A DNA stretch of 64,000 nt from Eledone cirrhosa (lineage: Eukaryota; Mollusca; Cephalopoda; Octopoda; Eledonidae): NCBI GenBank assembly GCA_964016885.1, contig OZ024740.1, positions 3,726,836 through 3,790,835 on the forward strand, in the 5' to 3' direction. Below are positions 53,401 through 64,000 of this stretch, piece after piece (position 1 is the stretch's first letter; each line of letters begins with the position of its first letter). The notes under the pieces are model-generated. The model was not told the origin of the DNA. It saw nothing but the letters and a program-made list of their open reading frames with translations, and ran no database searches. Position numbers and translations under genes: made by a program.

Positions 53401-56400
53401 TGGAGATTAACACTGCTAGAATTAATATATTTGGGGATTAACATTGCTAGAATTAATATATTTGGGGATTAACACTGCTAGAATTAATATATTTGGGGAT
53501 TAACACTGCCATAATAAAAATATTTAGGGTTAACACTGCTAGAATTAATATATTTGGGGATTAACACTGCTAGAATTAATATATTTGGGGATTAACACTG
53601 CTAGAATTAATATATCTGGCGTTTAACGGTGCTAGAATTAATATATTTGGGGATTAACATTGCTAGAATTAATATATTTGGGGATTAACACTGCTAGAAT
53701 TAATATATTTGGGGATTAACACTGCTAGAATCAATATATTTGGCGTTCAACGCTGCTAGAATTAATATATTTGGGGATTAACATTGCTAGAATTAATATA
53801 TTTGGGGATTAACACTGCTAGAATTAATATATTTGGGGATTAACACTGCCATAATAAAAATATTTAGGGTTTAACACTGCTAGAATTAATATATTTGGGG
53901 ATTAACACTGTTAGAATTAATATATTTAGTGTTTAACACTGCTAGAATTAATATATTTGGGGATTAATACTGCTAGAATTAATATATTTGGGGATTAACG
54001 CTGCTAGAGTTAATATATTTGGGGTTTAACACTGCTAGAATTAATATATTTGGGGTTTAACACTGCTAGAATTAATATATTTGGGGTTTAACACTGCTGG
54101 AATTAATATATTTGGGGATTAACACTGCTAGAATTAATATATTTGGGGGTTAACACTGCTAGTATTAATATATTTGGGGTTTAACACTGCTAGAATTAAT
54201 ATATTTGGGGTTTAACACTGCTAGAATTAATATATTTGGGGATTAACACTGTTAGAATTAATATATTTAGTGTTTAACACTGCTAGAATTAATATATGTG
54301 GGGATTAACAATGCCATAATAAAAATATTTAGGGTTTAACACTGCTAGAATTAATATATTTGGGGATTAACACTGTTAGAATTAATATATTTGGGGATTA
54401 ACACTGCTAGAATTAATATATTTGGCGTTTAACTCTGCTAGAATTAATATATTTGGGGATTAACACTGACAGAATTAATATATTTGGGGATTAACACTGC
54501 TCGAATTAATATATTTGGGGATTAACACTGTTGGAATTAATATATTTGGAGATTAACACTGCTAGAATTAATATATTTGGAGATTAACATTGCTAGAATT
54601 AACATATTTGGGGATTAACACTGCTAGAATTAATATATTTGGGGATTAACACTGCCATAATAAAAATATTTAGGGTTTAACACTGCTAGAATTAATATAT
54701 TTGGCGATTAACACTGCTAGAATTAATACATTTGGGGATTAACACTGTTAGAATTAATATATTTTGGGATTAACACTTCTAGAATTAATATATTTGGGGA
54801 TTAACACTGCTAGAATTAATATATTTGGGGTTGAACACTGCTAGAAGTAATACATTTGGGGATTAACACTGCTAGAATTAATATATTTAGGGATTAACAC
54901 ATCTAGAATTAATATATTTGGAGTTTAACTCTGCTAGAATTAATATATTTGGGGTTTAACACTGCTAGAATTAATATATTTGGTGTTTAACACTGCTAGA
55001 ATTAATATATTTGGGGTTTAACACTGCTAGAATTAATATATTTGGGGATTAACACTGCTAGAATTAATATATTTGGGGTTTAACACTGCTAGAATTAATA
55101 TATTTGCGGTTTAACATGCTACAATAAATTATATTTGGGGTTTAACATTGCTAGAATTAATATATTTGGGGTTAAACACTGCTAGAAGTAATATATTTGG
55201 GGATTAACACTGCTAGAAGTAATATATTTGGTGATTAACACTGCTAGAATTAATATGTAAGGGGTTTAACACTACTAGAATTAATATATTTGCGGATTAA
55301 CACTGCTAGAATTAATATATTTTTGGGTTTAACACTGCTAGAATTAATATATTTGAGGATTAACACTCCTAGAATTAATATATTTTGGGATTAACACTGC
55401 TAGAATTAATATATTTGGGGTTTAACACTGCTAGAATTAATATATTTGGGGATTAACACTGTTACAATTAATATATTTGGTGATTAACACTGCTGGAATT
55501 AATATATTTTGGGATTAACACTGTTAGAATTAATATATTTGGGGATTAACACTGTTAGAATTAATATATTTGGGGATTAACACTGCTCGAATTAATATAT
55601 TTGAGGATTAACACTGCTAGAATTAATATATTTGGGGATTAACACTGCTAGAATTAATATATTTGGGGTTTAACACTGCTAGAATTAATATATTTTGGGA
55701 TTAACACTGCTAGAATTAATATATTTGGGGATTAACACTGCCAGAATTAATATATTTGGGGATTAACACTGCTAGAATTAATATATTTGGGGATTAACAC
55801 TGCTATAATTAATATATTTGGGGTTGAACACTGCTAGAAGTAATACATTTCGGGATTAACACTGCTAGAATTAATATATTTAGGGATTAACACAGCTAGA
55901 ATTAATATATTTGGAGTTTAACTCTGCTAGAATTAATATATTTGGGGTTTAACACTGCTAGAATTAATATATTTGGGGTTTAACACTGCTAGAATTAATA
56001 TATTTGGGGTTTAACACTGCTAGAATTAATATATTTGGGGATTAACACTGCTCGAATTAATATATTTGGGGATTAACACTGCTGGAATTAATATATTTGG
56101 AGATTAACACTGCTAGAATTAATATATTTGGGGGTTAACACTGCTAGTATTAATATATTTGGGGTTTAACACTGCTAGAATTAATATATTTGGGGTTTAA
56201 CACTGCTAGAATTAATATATTTGGGGATTAACACTGTTAGAATTAATATATTTAGTGTTTAACACTGCTAGAATTAATATATTTGGGGATTAACACTGCC
56301 ATAATAAAAATATTTAGGGTTTAACACTGCTAGAATTAATATATTTGAGGATTAACACTCCTAGAATTAATATATTTTGGGATTAACACTGCTAGAATTA

Positions 56401-58290
56401 ATATATTTGGGGTTTAACACTGCTAGAATTAATATATTTGGGGATTAACACTGTTAGAATTAATATATTTGGGTATTAACACTGCTAGAATTAATATATT
56501 TGGCGTTTAACGCTGCTAGAATTAATATATTTGGGGATTAACATTGCTAGAATTAATACAGTTGGGGATTACCACTGCCATAATAAAAATATTTAGGGTT
56601 TAACACTGCTAGAATTAATATATTTGGGGATTAACACTGCTAGAATTAATACATTTGGGGATTAACACTGTTAGAATTAATATATTTTGGGATTAACACT
56701 GCTAGAATTAATATATTTGGGGATTAACACTGCTAGAATTAATATATTTTGGGTTTAACACTGCTAGAATTAATATATTTGAGGATTAACACTCCTAGAA
56801 TTAATATATTTTGGGATTAACACTGCTAGAATTAATATATTTGGGGTTTAACACTGCTAGAATTAATATATTTGGGGATTAACACTGTTAGAATTAATAT
56901 ATTTGGGGATTAACACTGCTAGAATTAATATATTTGGGGTTTAACACTGCTAGAATTAATATATTTGGGGATTAACACTGCTATAATTAAAATATTTAGG
57001 GTTTAACACTGCTAGAATAGATATATTTGGGGTTGAACACTGCTAAAGTTAATATATTTGGGGTTTAACACTGCTAGAATTAACATATTTGGGGATTAAT
57101 ACTGTGTAGAATTAATATATTTGGGGATTAACACTGCTAGAGTTAATATATTTGGGGTTTAACACTGCTAGAATTAACATATTTGGGGATTAACACTTTT
57201 AGAATTAATATATTTGGGGATTAACACTGCTAGAATTAATATATTTGGGGATTAACACTGCTAGAATTAATATATTTGGGATTTAACACTGCTAGAATTA
57301 ATATATTTGGGGATTAACACTGCTAGAATTAACATATTTGTGGATTAACACTGTTAGAATTAATATATTTGGGGATTAACACTGCTAGAATTAATATATT
57401 TGGGGATTAACACTGCTAGAATTAATATATTTGGGGTTTAACATTGCTAGAATTAATATATTTGGGGATTAACACTGCTAGAATTAATATATTTGGGGTT
57501 TAACACTGCTAGAATTAATATATTAGGGCATTAACACTGCTAGAATTAATATATTTAGGGATTAACACTTCTAGAATTAATATATTTGGAGTTTAACACT
57601 TCTAGAATTAATATATTTGGGGATTAACACTGCTAGAATTAATATATTTGGGGATTAACACTGCTAGAATTAATATATTTCGGGATTAACACTACTAGAA
57701 TTAATATATTTGGGGATAACACTGCTAGATTTAATATATTTCGGCATTAACACTGCTAGAATTAATATATTTGGGGATCAACACTGCTAGAATTAATATA
57801 TCTGGGGACTAACACTGCTAGAATTAATATATTTAGGGTTTATCACTGCTAGAATTAATATATTTGAGGATTAACACAGCTAGAATTAATATATTTGGGG
57901 TTAACACTGCTAGAATTAATATATTTGGGGATTAACACTGCTAGAATTAATATATTTGGGGATTAACACTGCTAGAATTAATATATTTGGGGATTAACAC
58001 TGCCGGAATTAATATATTTGGGGATTAACACTGCTATAATTAACATATTTGGGGATTAACACTGCTAGAATTAATATATTTGGGAATTAACACTGCTAGT
58101 ATTAATATATTTAGGGTTTAACACTGCTAGAATTAATATATTTGGGGATTAACACTGCTAGAATTAATGTATTTTGGGTTTAACACTGCTATAATTAAAA
58201 TATTTAGGGTTTAACACTGCTAGAATTAATATATTTGGGGTTTAACACTGCTAGAATTAATATATTTGGGGATTAACACTGCTAGAATTA
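42700..58290. repeat. 8.9-kb tandem duplication in the 31-bp array
   Basis: Copy 1 is about 42,700-51,628 and copy 2 starts at about 51,629. TTCACTCGGC at 42,711 and 51,640, CTATTAATATAGTTGGG at 42,971 and 51,900, GGCGTTTAACGC at 43,171 and 52,100, TTAAGATTGC at 43,920 and 52,849, and GCTGGAATT at 44,455 and 53,384 are all 8,929 bp apart. Further right the offset shrinks to 6,571 (48,890 to 55,461) and then 6,664 bp (50,441 to 57,105; 51,501 to 58,165). The reason is that copy 2 lacks one of the two 2,171-bp sub-blocks of copy 1, plus gains and losses of a few units. Confidence 0.83.
44561..48902. repeat. 2,171-bp tandem duplication inside the 8.9-kb block
   Basis: 44,561-46,731 is followed directly by 46,732-48,902 with the same unit order. 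TATCTGGCGTTTAACGG is at 44,561 and 46,732, and the irregular ACAATAAATTATATTTGG unit is at about 46,380 and 48,551. Identity appears near complete, with rare single-base differences such as GGGGAATAAC against GGGGATTAAC. Only one version is found in the second 8.9-kb copy (from 53,613), so this doubling is younger than the 8.9-kb duplication or was lost there. Confidence 0.85.
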
Positions 58291-58590
58291 ATATATTTGT
58301 GGTTTAACACTGCTAGAATTCATATATTTGGGGTTTAACACTGCTAGAATTCATATATTTGGGGATTAACACTGCTAGTATTAATATATTTGTGGATTAA
58401 CACTGCTAGAATTAATATATTTGGGGATTAACACTGCTAGAAGTAATATATTTGTGGTTTAACACTGCTAGAATTAATATATTTGGGGATTAACACTGCT
58501 GGAATTAACATATTTGGGGATTAACACTGCTAGATTTAACATATTTGGGGATTAACACTGCTAGAATTAATATATTTGGGGATTAACACT

Positions 58591-61500
58591 GCTAGTATTA
58601 ATATATTTAGGGTTTAACACTGCTAGAATTAATATATTTGGGGATTAACACTGCTAGAATTAATGTATTTGGGGTTTAACACTGCTATAATTAAAATATT
58701 TAGGGTTTAACACTGCTAGAATTAATATATTTGGGGTTTAACACTGCTAGAATTAATATATTTGTGGATTAACACTGCTAGAATAAATATATTTGGCGAT
58801 TAACACTGCTAGAATTAATATATTTGGGGTTTAACACAGCTAGAAATAATATATATGGGGATTAACACTGCTAGAATTAATATATTTGGGGTTTAACACT
58901 GCTAGAATTAATATATTTGGGGTTTACCACTGCTAGAATTAATATATTTGGGGATTAACACTGCTAGAATTAATATATTTGGGGATTAACACTGCTAGAA
59001 TTAATATATTTGGGGATTAACACTGCTAGAATTAATATATTTAGGGTTTAACACTGCTAGAATTAATATATTTGGAGTTTAACTCTGCTAGAATTAAAAT
59101 ATTTGGGTTTAACACTGTTAGAATTAATATATTTGGGGATTAACACTGCTAGAATTAATATATTTGTGGTTTAACACTGCTAGAATTAATATATTTGGGG
59201 ATTAACACTGCTAGAATTAATATATTTGGGGTTTAACACAGCTAGAATTAATATATATGGGGATTAACACTGCTAGAATTAATATATTTGGGGTTTAACA
59301 CTGCTAGAATTAATATATTTGGGGATTAACACTGCTAGAATTAATATATTTGGGGTTTAACATTGCTCGAATTAATATATTTCGGGTTTAACACTGCTAG
59401 AATTAATATATTTGGGGATTAACACTGCTAGAATTAATATATTTGGGGATTAACACTGCTAGAATAAATATGTTTTGGGGTTTAACACTACTAGAATAAA
59501 TATATTTGGGGATAACACTGCTAGAATTAATATATTTGGGGATTAACACTGCTAGAATTAATATATTTGCGGATTAACACTGCTAGAATCAATATATTTA
59601 GGGTTTATCACTACTAGAATTAATATATTTTGTGTTTAACACTGCTAGAATTAATATATTTGGGGTTTAACACTGCTATAATTAAAATATTTAGGGTTTA
59701 ACGCTGCTAGAATTAACATATTTGGGGATTAACACTGTTAGAATTAATATATTTTTGGGATTAACACTGCTAGAATTAATATATTTGAGGATTAACACTG
59801 CTAGAATTAATATATTTGGGGTTTAACACTGTTAGAATTAACATATTTGGGGAATAACACTTTTAGAATTAATATATTTGGGGATTAACACTGCTAGAAT
59901 TAATATATTTGGGGATTAATACTGCTAGAATTAATATATTTGGGGATTAACACTGCTAGAATTAATATATTTGGGATTTAACACTGCTAGAATTAATATA
60001 TTTGGGGATTAACACTGCTAGAATTAACATATTTGGGAATTAACACTGCTAGAATTAATATATTTGGGGATTAACACTGCTAGAATTAATATATATGGTG
60101 TGTAACACTGGTAGAATTAATATATTTTGGGTTTAACACTGCTAGAATTAATATATTTGGGGATTAACACTGCTAGAATTAATATATTTGGGGATTAACC
60201 CTGCTAGAATTAATATGTTTGGGGTTTAACACTACTAGAATTAATATATTTGGGGATAACACTGCTAGAATTAATATATTTGGGCATTAACACTGCTAGA
60301 ATTAATATATTTGGGGTTTAACACTGCTAGAATTAATATATTTAAGGATTAACAGTGCTATAATAAAAATATTTAGGGTTTAACACTGCTAGAATCAATA
60401 TATTTAGGGTTTATCACTACTAGAATTAATATATTTTGGGTTTAACACTGCTAGAATTAATATATCTGGGGTTTAGCACTGCTATAATTAAAATATTTAG
60501 GGTTTAACACTGCTAGAATTGATATATTTGGGGTTGAACACTGCTAGAATTAACATATCTGGGGATTAACACTTTTAGAATTAATATATTTGGGGATTAA
60601 CACTGCTAGAATTAATATATTTGGGGATTAATACTGCTAGAATTAATATATTTGGGGATTAACACTGCTAGAATTAATATATTTGGGATTTAACACTGCT
60701 AGAATTAATATATTTGGGGATTAACACTGCTAGAATTAACATATTTGGGGATTAACACTGCTAGAATTAATATATTTGGGGATTAACACTGCTAGAATTA
60801 ATATATTTGGTGTGTAACACTGCTAGAATTAATATATTTGGAGTTTAACTCTGCTAGAATTAAAATATTTGGGTTTAACACTGTTAGAATTAATATATTT
60901 GGGGATTAACACTGCTAGAATTAATATATTTGTGGTTTAACACTGCTAGAATTAATATATTTGGGGATTAACACTGCTAGAATTAATATATTTGGGGTTT
61001 AACACAGCTAGAATTAATATATATGGGGATTAACACTGCTAGAATTAATATATTTGGGGTTTAACACTGCTAGAATTAATATATTTGGGGATTAACACTG
61101 CTAGTATTAATATATTTAGGGTTTAACACTGCTAGAATTAATATATTTGGGGATTAACACTGCTAGAATTAATGTATTTGGGGTTTAACACTGCTATAAT
61201 TAAAATATTTAGGGTTTAACACTGCTAGAATTAATATATTTGGGGTTTAACACTGCTAGAATTAATATATTTGTGGATTAACACTGCTAGAATAAATATA
61301 TTTGGCGATTAACACTGCTAGAATTAATATATTTGGGGTTTAACACAGCTAGAAATAATATATATGGGGATTAACACTGCTAGAATTAATATATTTGGGG
61401 TTTAACACTGCTAGAATTAATATATTTGGGGTTTACCACTGCTAGAATTAATATATTTGGGGATTAACACTGCTAGAATTAATATATTTGGGGATTAACA

Positions 61501-63608
61501 CTGCTAGAATTAATATATTTGGGGATTAACACTGCTAGAATTAATATATTTAGGGTTTAACACTGCTAGAATTAATATATTTGGAGTTTAACTCTGCTAG
61601 AATTAAAATATTTGGGTTTAACACTGTTAGAATTAATATATTTGGGGATTAACACTGCTAGAATTAATATATTTGTGGTTTAACACTGCTAGAATTAATA
61701 TATTTGGGGATTAACACTGCTAGAATTAATATATTTGGGGTTTAACACAGCTAGAATTAATATATATGGGGATTAACACTGCTAGAATTAATATATTTGG
61801 GGTTTAACACTGCTAGAATTAATATATTTGGGGATTAACACTGCTAGAATTAATATATTTGGGGTTTAACATTGCTCGAATTAATATATTTCGGGTTTAA
61901 CACTGCTAGAATTAATATATTTGGGGATTAACACTGCTAGAATTAATATATTTGGGGATTAACACTGCTAGAATAAATATGTTTTGGGGTTTAACACTAC
62001 TAGAATAAATATATTTGGGGATAACACTGCTAGAATTAATATATTTGGGGATTAACACTGCTAGAATTAATATATTTGCGGATTAACACTGCTAGAATCA
62101 ATATATTTAGGGTTTATCACTACTAGAATTAATATATTTTGTGTTTAACACTGCTAGAATTAATATATTTGGGGTTTAACACTGCTATAATTAAAATATT
62201 TAGGGTTTAACGCTGCTAGAATTAACATATTTGGGGATTAACACTGTTAGAATTAATATATTTTTGGGATTAACACTGCTAGAATTAATATATTTGAGGA
62301 TTAACACTGCTAGAATTAATATATTTGGGGTTTAACACTGTTAGAATTAACATATTTGGGGAATAACACTTTTAGAATTAATATATTTGGGGATTAACAC
62401 TGCTAGAATTAATATATTTGGGGATTAATACTGCTAGAATTAATATATTTGGGGATTAACACTGCTAGAATTAATATATTTGGGATTTAACACTGCTAGA
62501 ATTAATATATTTGGGGATTAACACTGCTAGAATTAACATATTTGGGAATTAACACTGCTAGAATTAATATATTTGGGGATTAACACTGCTAGAATTAATA
62601 TATATGGTGTGTAACACTGGTAGAATTAATATATTTTGGGTTTAACACTGCTAGAATTAATATATTTGGGGATTAACACTGCTAGAATTAATATATTTGG
62701 GGATTAACCCTGCTAGAATTAATATGTTTGGGGTTTAACACTACTAGAATTAATATATTTGGGGATAACACTGCTAGAATTAATATATTTGGGCATTAAC
62801 ACTGCTAGAATTAATATATTTGGGGTTTAACACTGCTAGAATTAATATATTTAAGGATTAACAGTGCTATAATAAAAATATTTAGGGTTTAACACTGCTA
62901 GAATCAATATATTTAGGGTTTATCACTACTAGAATTAATATATTTTGGGTTTAACACTGCTAGAATTAATATATCTGGGGTTTAGCACTGCTATAATTAA
63001 AATATTTAGGGTTTAACACTGCTAGAATTGATATATTTGGGGTTGAACACTGCTAGAATTAACATATCTGGGGATTAACACTTTTAGAATTAATATATTT
63101 GGGGATTAACACTGCTAGAATTAATATATTTGGGGATTAATACTGCTAGAATTAATATATTTGGGGATTAACACTGCTAGAATTAATATATTTGGGATTT
63201 AACACTGCTAGAATTAATATATTTGGGGATTAACACTGCTAGAATTAACATATTTGGGGATTAACACTGCTAGAATTAATATATTTGGGGATTAACACTG
63301 CTAGAATTAATATATTTGGTGTGTAACACTGCTAGAATTAATATATTTGGAGTTTAACTCTGCTAGAATTAAAATATTTGGGTTTAACACTGTTAGAATT
63401 AATATATTTGGGGATTAACACTGCTAGAATTAATATATTTGTGGTTTAACACTGCTAGAATTAATATATTTGGGGATTAACACTGCTAGAATTAATATAT
63501 TTGGGGTTTAACACAGCTAGAATTAATATATATGGGGATTAACACTGCTAGAATTAATATATTTGGGGTTTAACACTGCTAGAATTAATATATTTGGGGA
63601 TTAACACT
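58591..63608. repeat. 2,509-bp tandem duplication at the right end of the window
   Basis: 58,591-61,099 and 61,100-63,608 match unit for unit: GCTAGTATTAATATATTTAG at 58,591 and 61,100, GAGTTTAACTCTGC at 59,075 and 61,584 and again at 60,841 and 63,350, and AGAATAAATATGTTTTGGGG at 59,461 and 61,970. After 63,609 a partial further copy begins, aligning with about 61,842 onward (offset 1,767). It carries AAATATGTTTGGGG, lacking one T. The repetition probably continues beyond the window. Confidence 0.85.
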
Positions 63609-64000
63609 GCTAGAATTAATATATTTGGGGTTTAACATTGCTCGAATTAATATATTTCGGGTTTAACACTGCTAGAATTAATATATTTGGGGATTAACAC
63701 TGCTAGAATTAATATATTTGGGGATTAACACTGCTAGAATAAATATGTTTGGGGTTTAACACTACTAGAATAAATATATTTGGGGATAACACTGCTAGAA
63801 TTAATATATTTGGGGATTAACACTGCTAGAATTAATATATTTGCGGATTAACACTGCTAGAATCAATATATTTAGGGTTTATCACTACTAGAATTAATAT
63901 ATTTTGTGTTTAACACTGCTAGAATTAATATATTTGGGGTTTAACACTGCTATAATTAAAATATTTAGGGTTTAACGCTGCTAGAATTAACATATTTGGG

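Larger units (their letters stand above)
19306..64000. repeat. 31-bp satellite array (about 1,440 units), open at the right edge
   Basis: Head-to-tail repeats of GGGG[A/T]TTAACACTGCTAG plus AATTAATATATTT (31 bp), unbroken for 44.7 kb. The main polymorphism is A or T after GGGG, giving GATTAAC and GTTTAAC units in irregular alternation. Recurrent variants include TTTTGGG, GGTG, GGCG, GGAG, TTAGGGG, ACTGCCATAATAAAAATATT, ACTTCTCAAATT, and a shortened unit reading AATATATGGGGTTTAGCAC. All frames on both strands hit TAA or TAG, so nothing is encoded. The first units (about 19,320-19,630) mostly have TGTTAG instead of TGCTAG, marking an edge subtype. CG dinucleotides are rare. The unit shares no clear homology with the 14-bp satellite. 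Confidence 0.98.

Noticed and set aside
19306..64000. TTTAGGG and TTAGGG strings suggesting telomeric repeats
   Set aside because: They occur singly as variants of the 31-bp unit, always inside its context, and never as consecutive 6- or 7-bp repeats.
19306..64000. TTAA at both ends of the CACTGCTAGAA core as a possible piggyBac-type target or excision footprint
   Set aside because: TTAA is simply part of the monomer consensus; no transposon sequence or terminal inverted repeats were seen.
19306..64000. CENP-B box in the 31-bp satellite
   Set aside because: No unit carries the TTCG and CGGG core spacing, and CG is rare in the array.

Overview
This window is repeat-dominated DNA from a eukaryote, most likely a mollusc and probably a cephalopod. 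No intact protein-coding gene, rRNA or tRNA gene can be supported in it. The lineage call rests mainly on one partial SINE at about 17,820-18,048 (minus strand). Its tRNA-like head with a good B box and its downstream blocks match what I remember of the abundant tRNA-derived SINEs of octopus and squid. Bacterial features (operons, ribosome binding sites, CRISPR, IS elements) are absent, and over 95% of the window is tandem repeat.

Layout. (1) 1-11,208 is a satellite of a 14-bp unit (TAGTCTAGGATTTG) with an interspersed 17-bp form, built into higher-order blocks. (2) 11,209-11,838 is a 630-bp non-satellite island holding a four-copy 46-48 bp minisatellite. (3) 11,839-16,793 is the same 14-bp satellite again. 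(4) 16,794-17,423 is a second copy of the island, 5,585 bp downstream with no difference that I could see. (5) 17,424-17,819 is unique AT-rich sequence. (6) 17,820-18,048 is the SINE. (7) 18,056-19,080 is a GGT/GAT trinucleotide array. (8) 19,083-19,305 is a short unique spacer. (9) 19,306-64,000 is a second, unrelated satellite with a 31-bp unit (GGGG[A/T]TTAACACTGCTAG followed by AATTAATATATTT). It has about 1,440 copies and runs off the right edge.

How it fits together. Both satellites are hierarchical: monomers are grouped into multi-kilobase blocks that recur at fixed offsets (for example 3,017, 910 and 5,585 bp in the 14-bp array; 155, 651, 2,171, 2,509, 4,274 and 8,929 bp in the 31-bp array). 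Block-scale copying with little divergence points to recent unequal exchange or replication-based amplification. The edges of both arrays facing the unique centre are less canonical than their interiors. The locus could be pericentromeric, subtelomeric or simply an amplified minisatellite; the sequence does not decide. The open reading frames present (130-aa minus-strand frames in the islands, and His-, Val/Met- and Pro/Ser-rich frames across the trinucleotide array) look like by-products of low-complexity sequence. Unit counts are estimates from length divided by period, and block edges are read by eye from marker variants, so most are good to about one unit.
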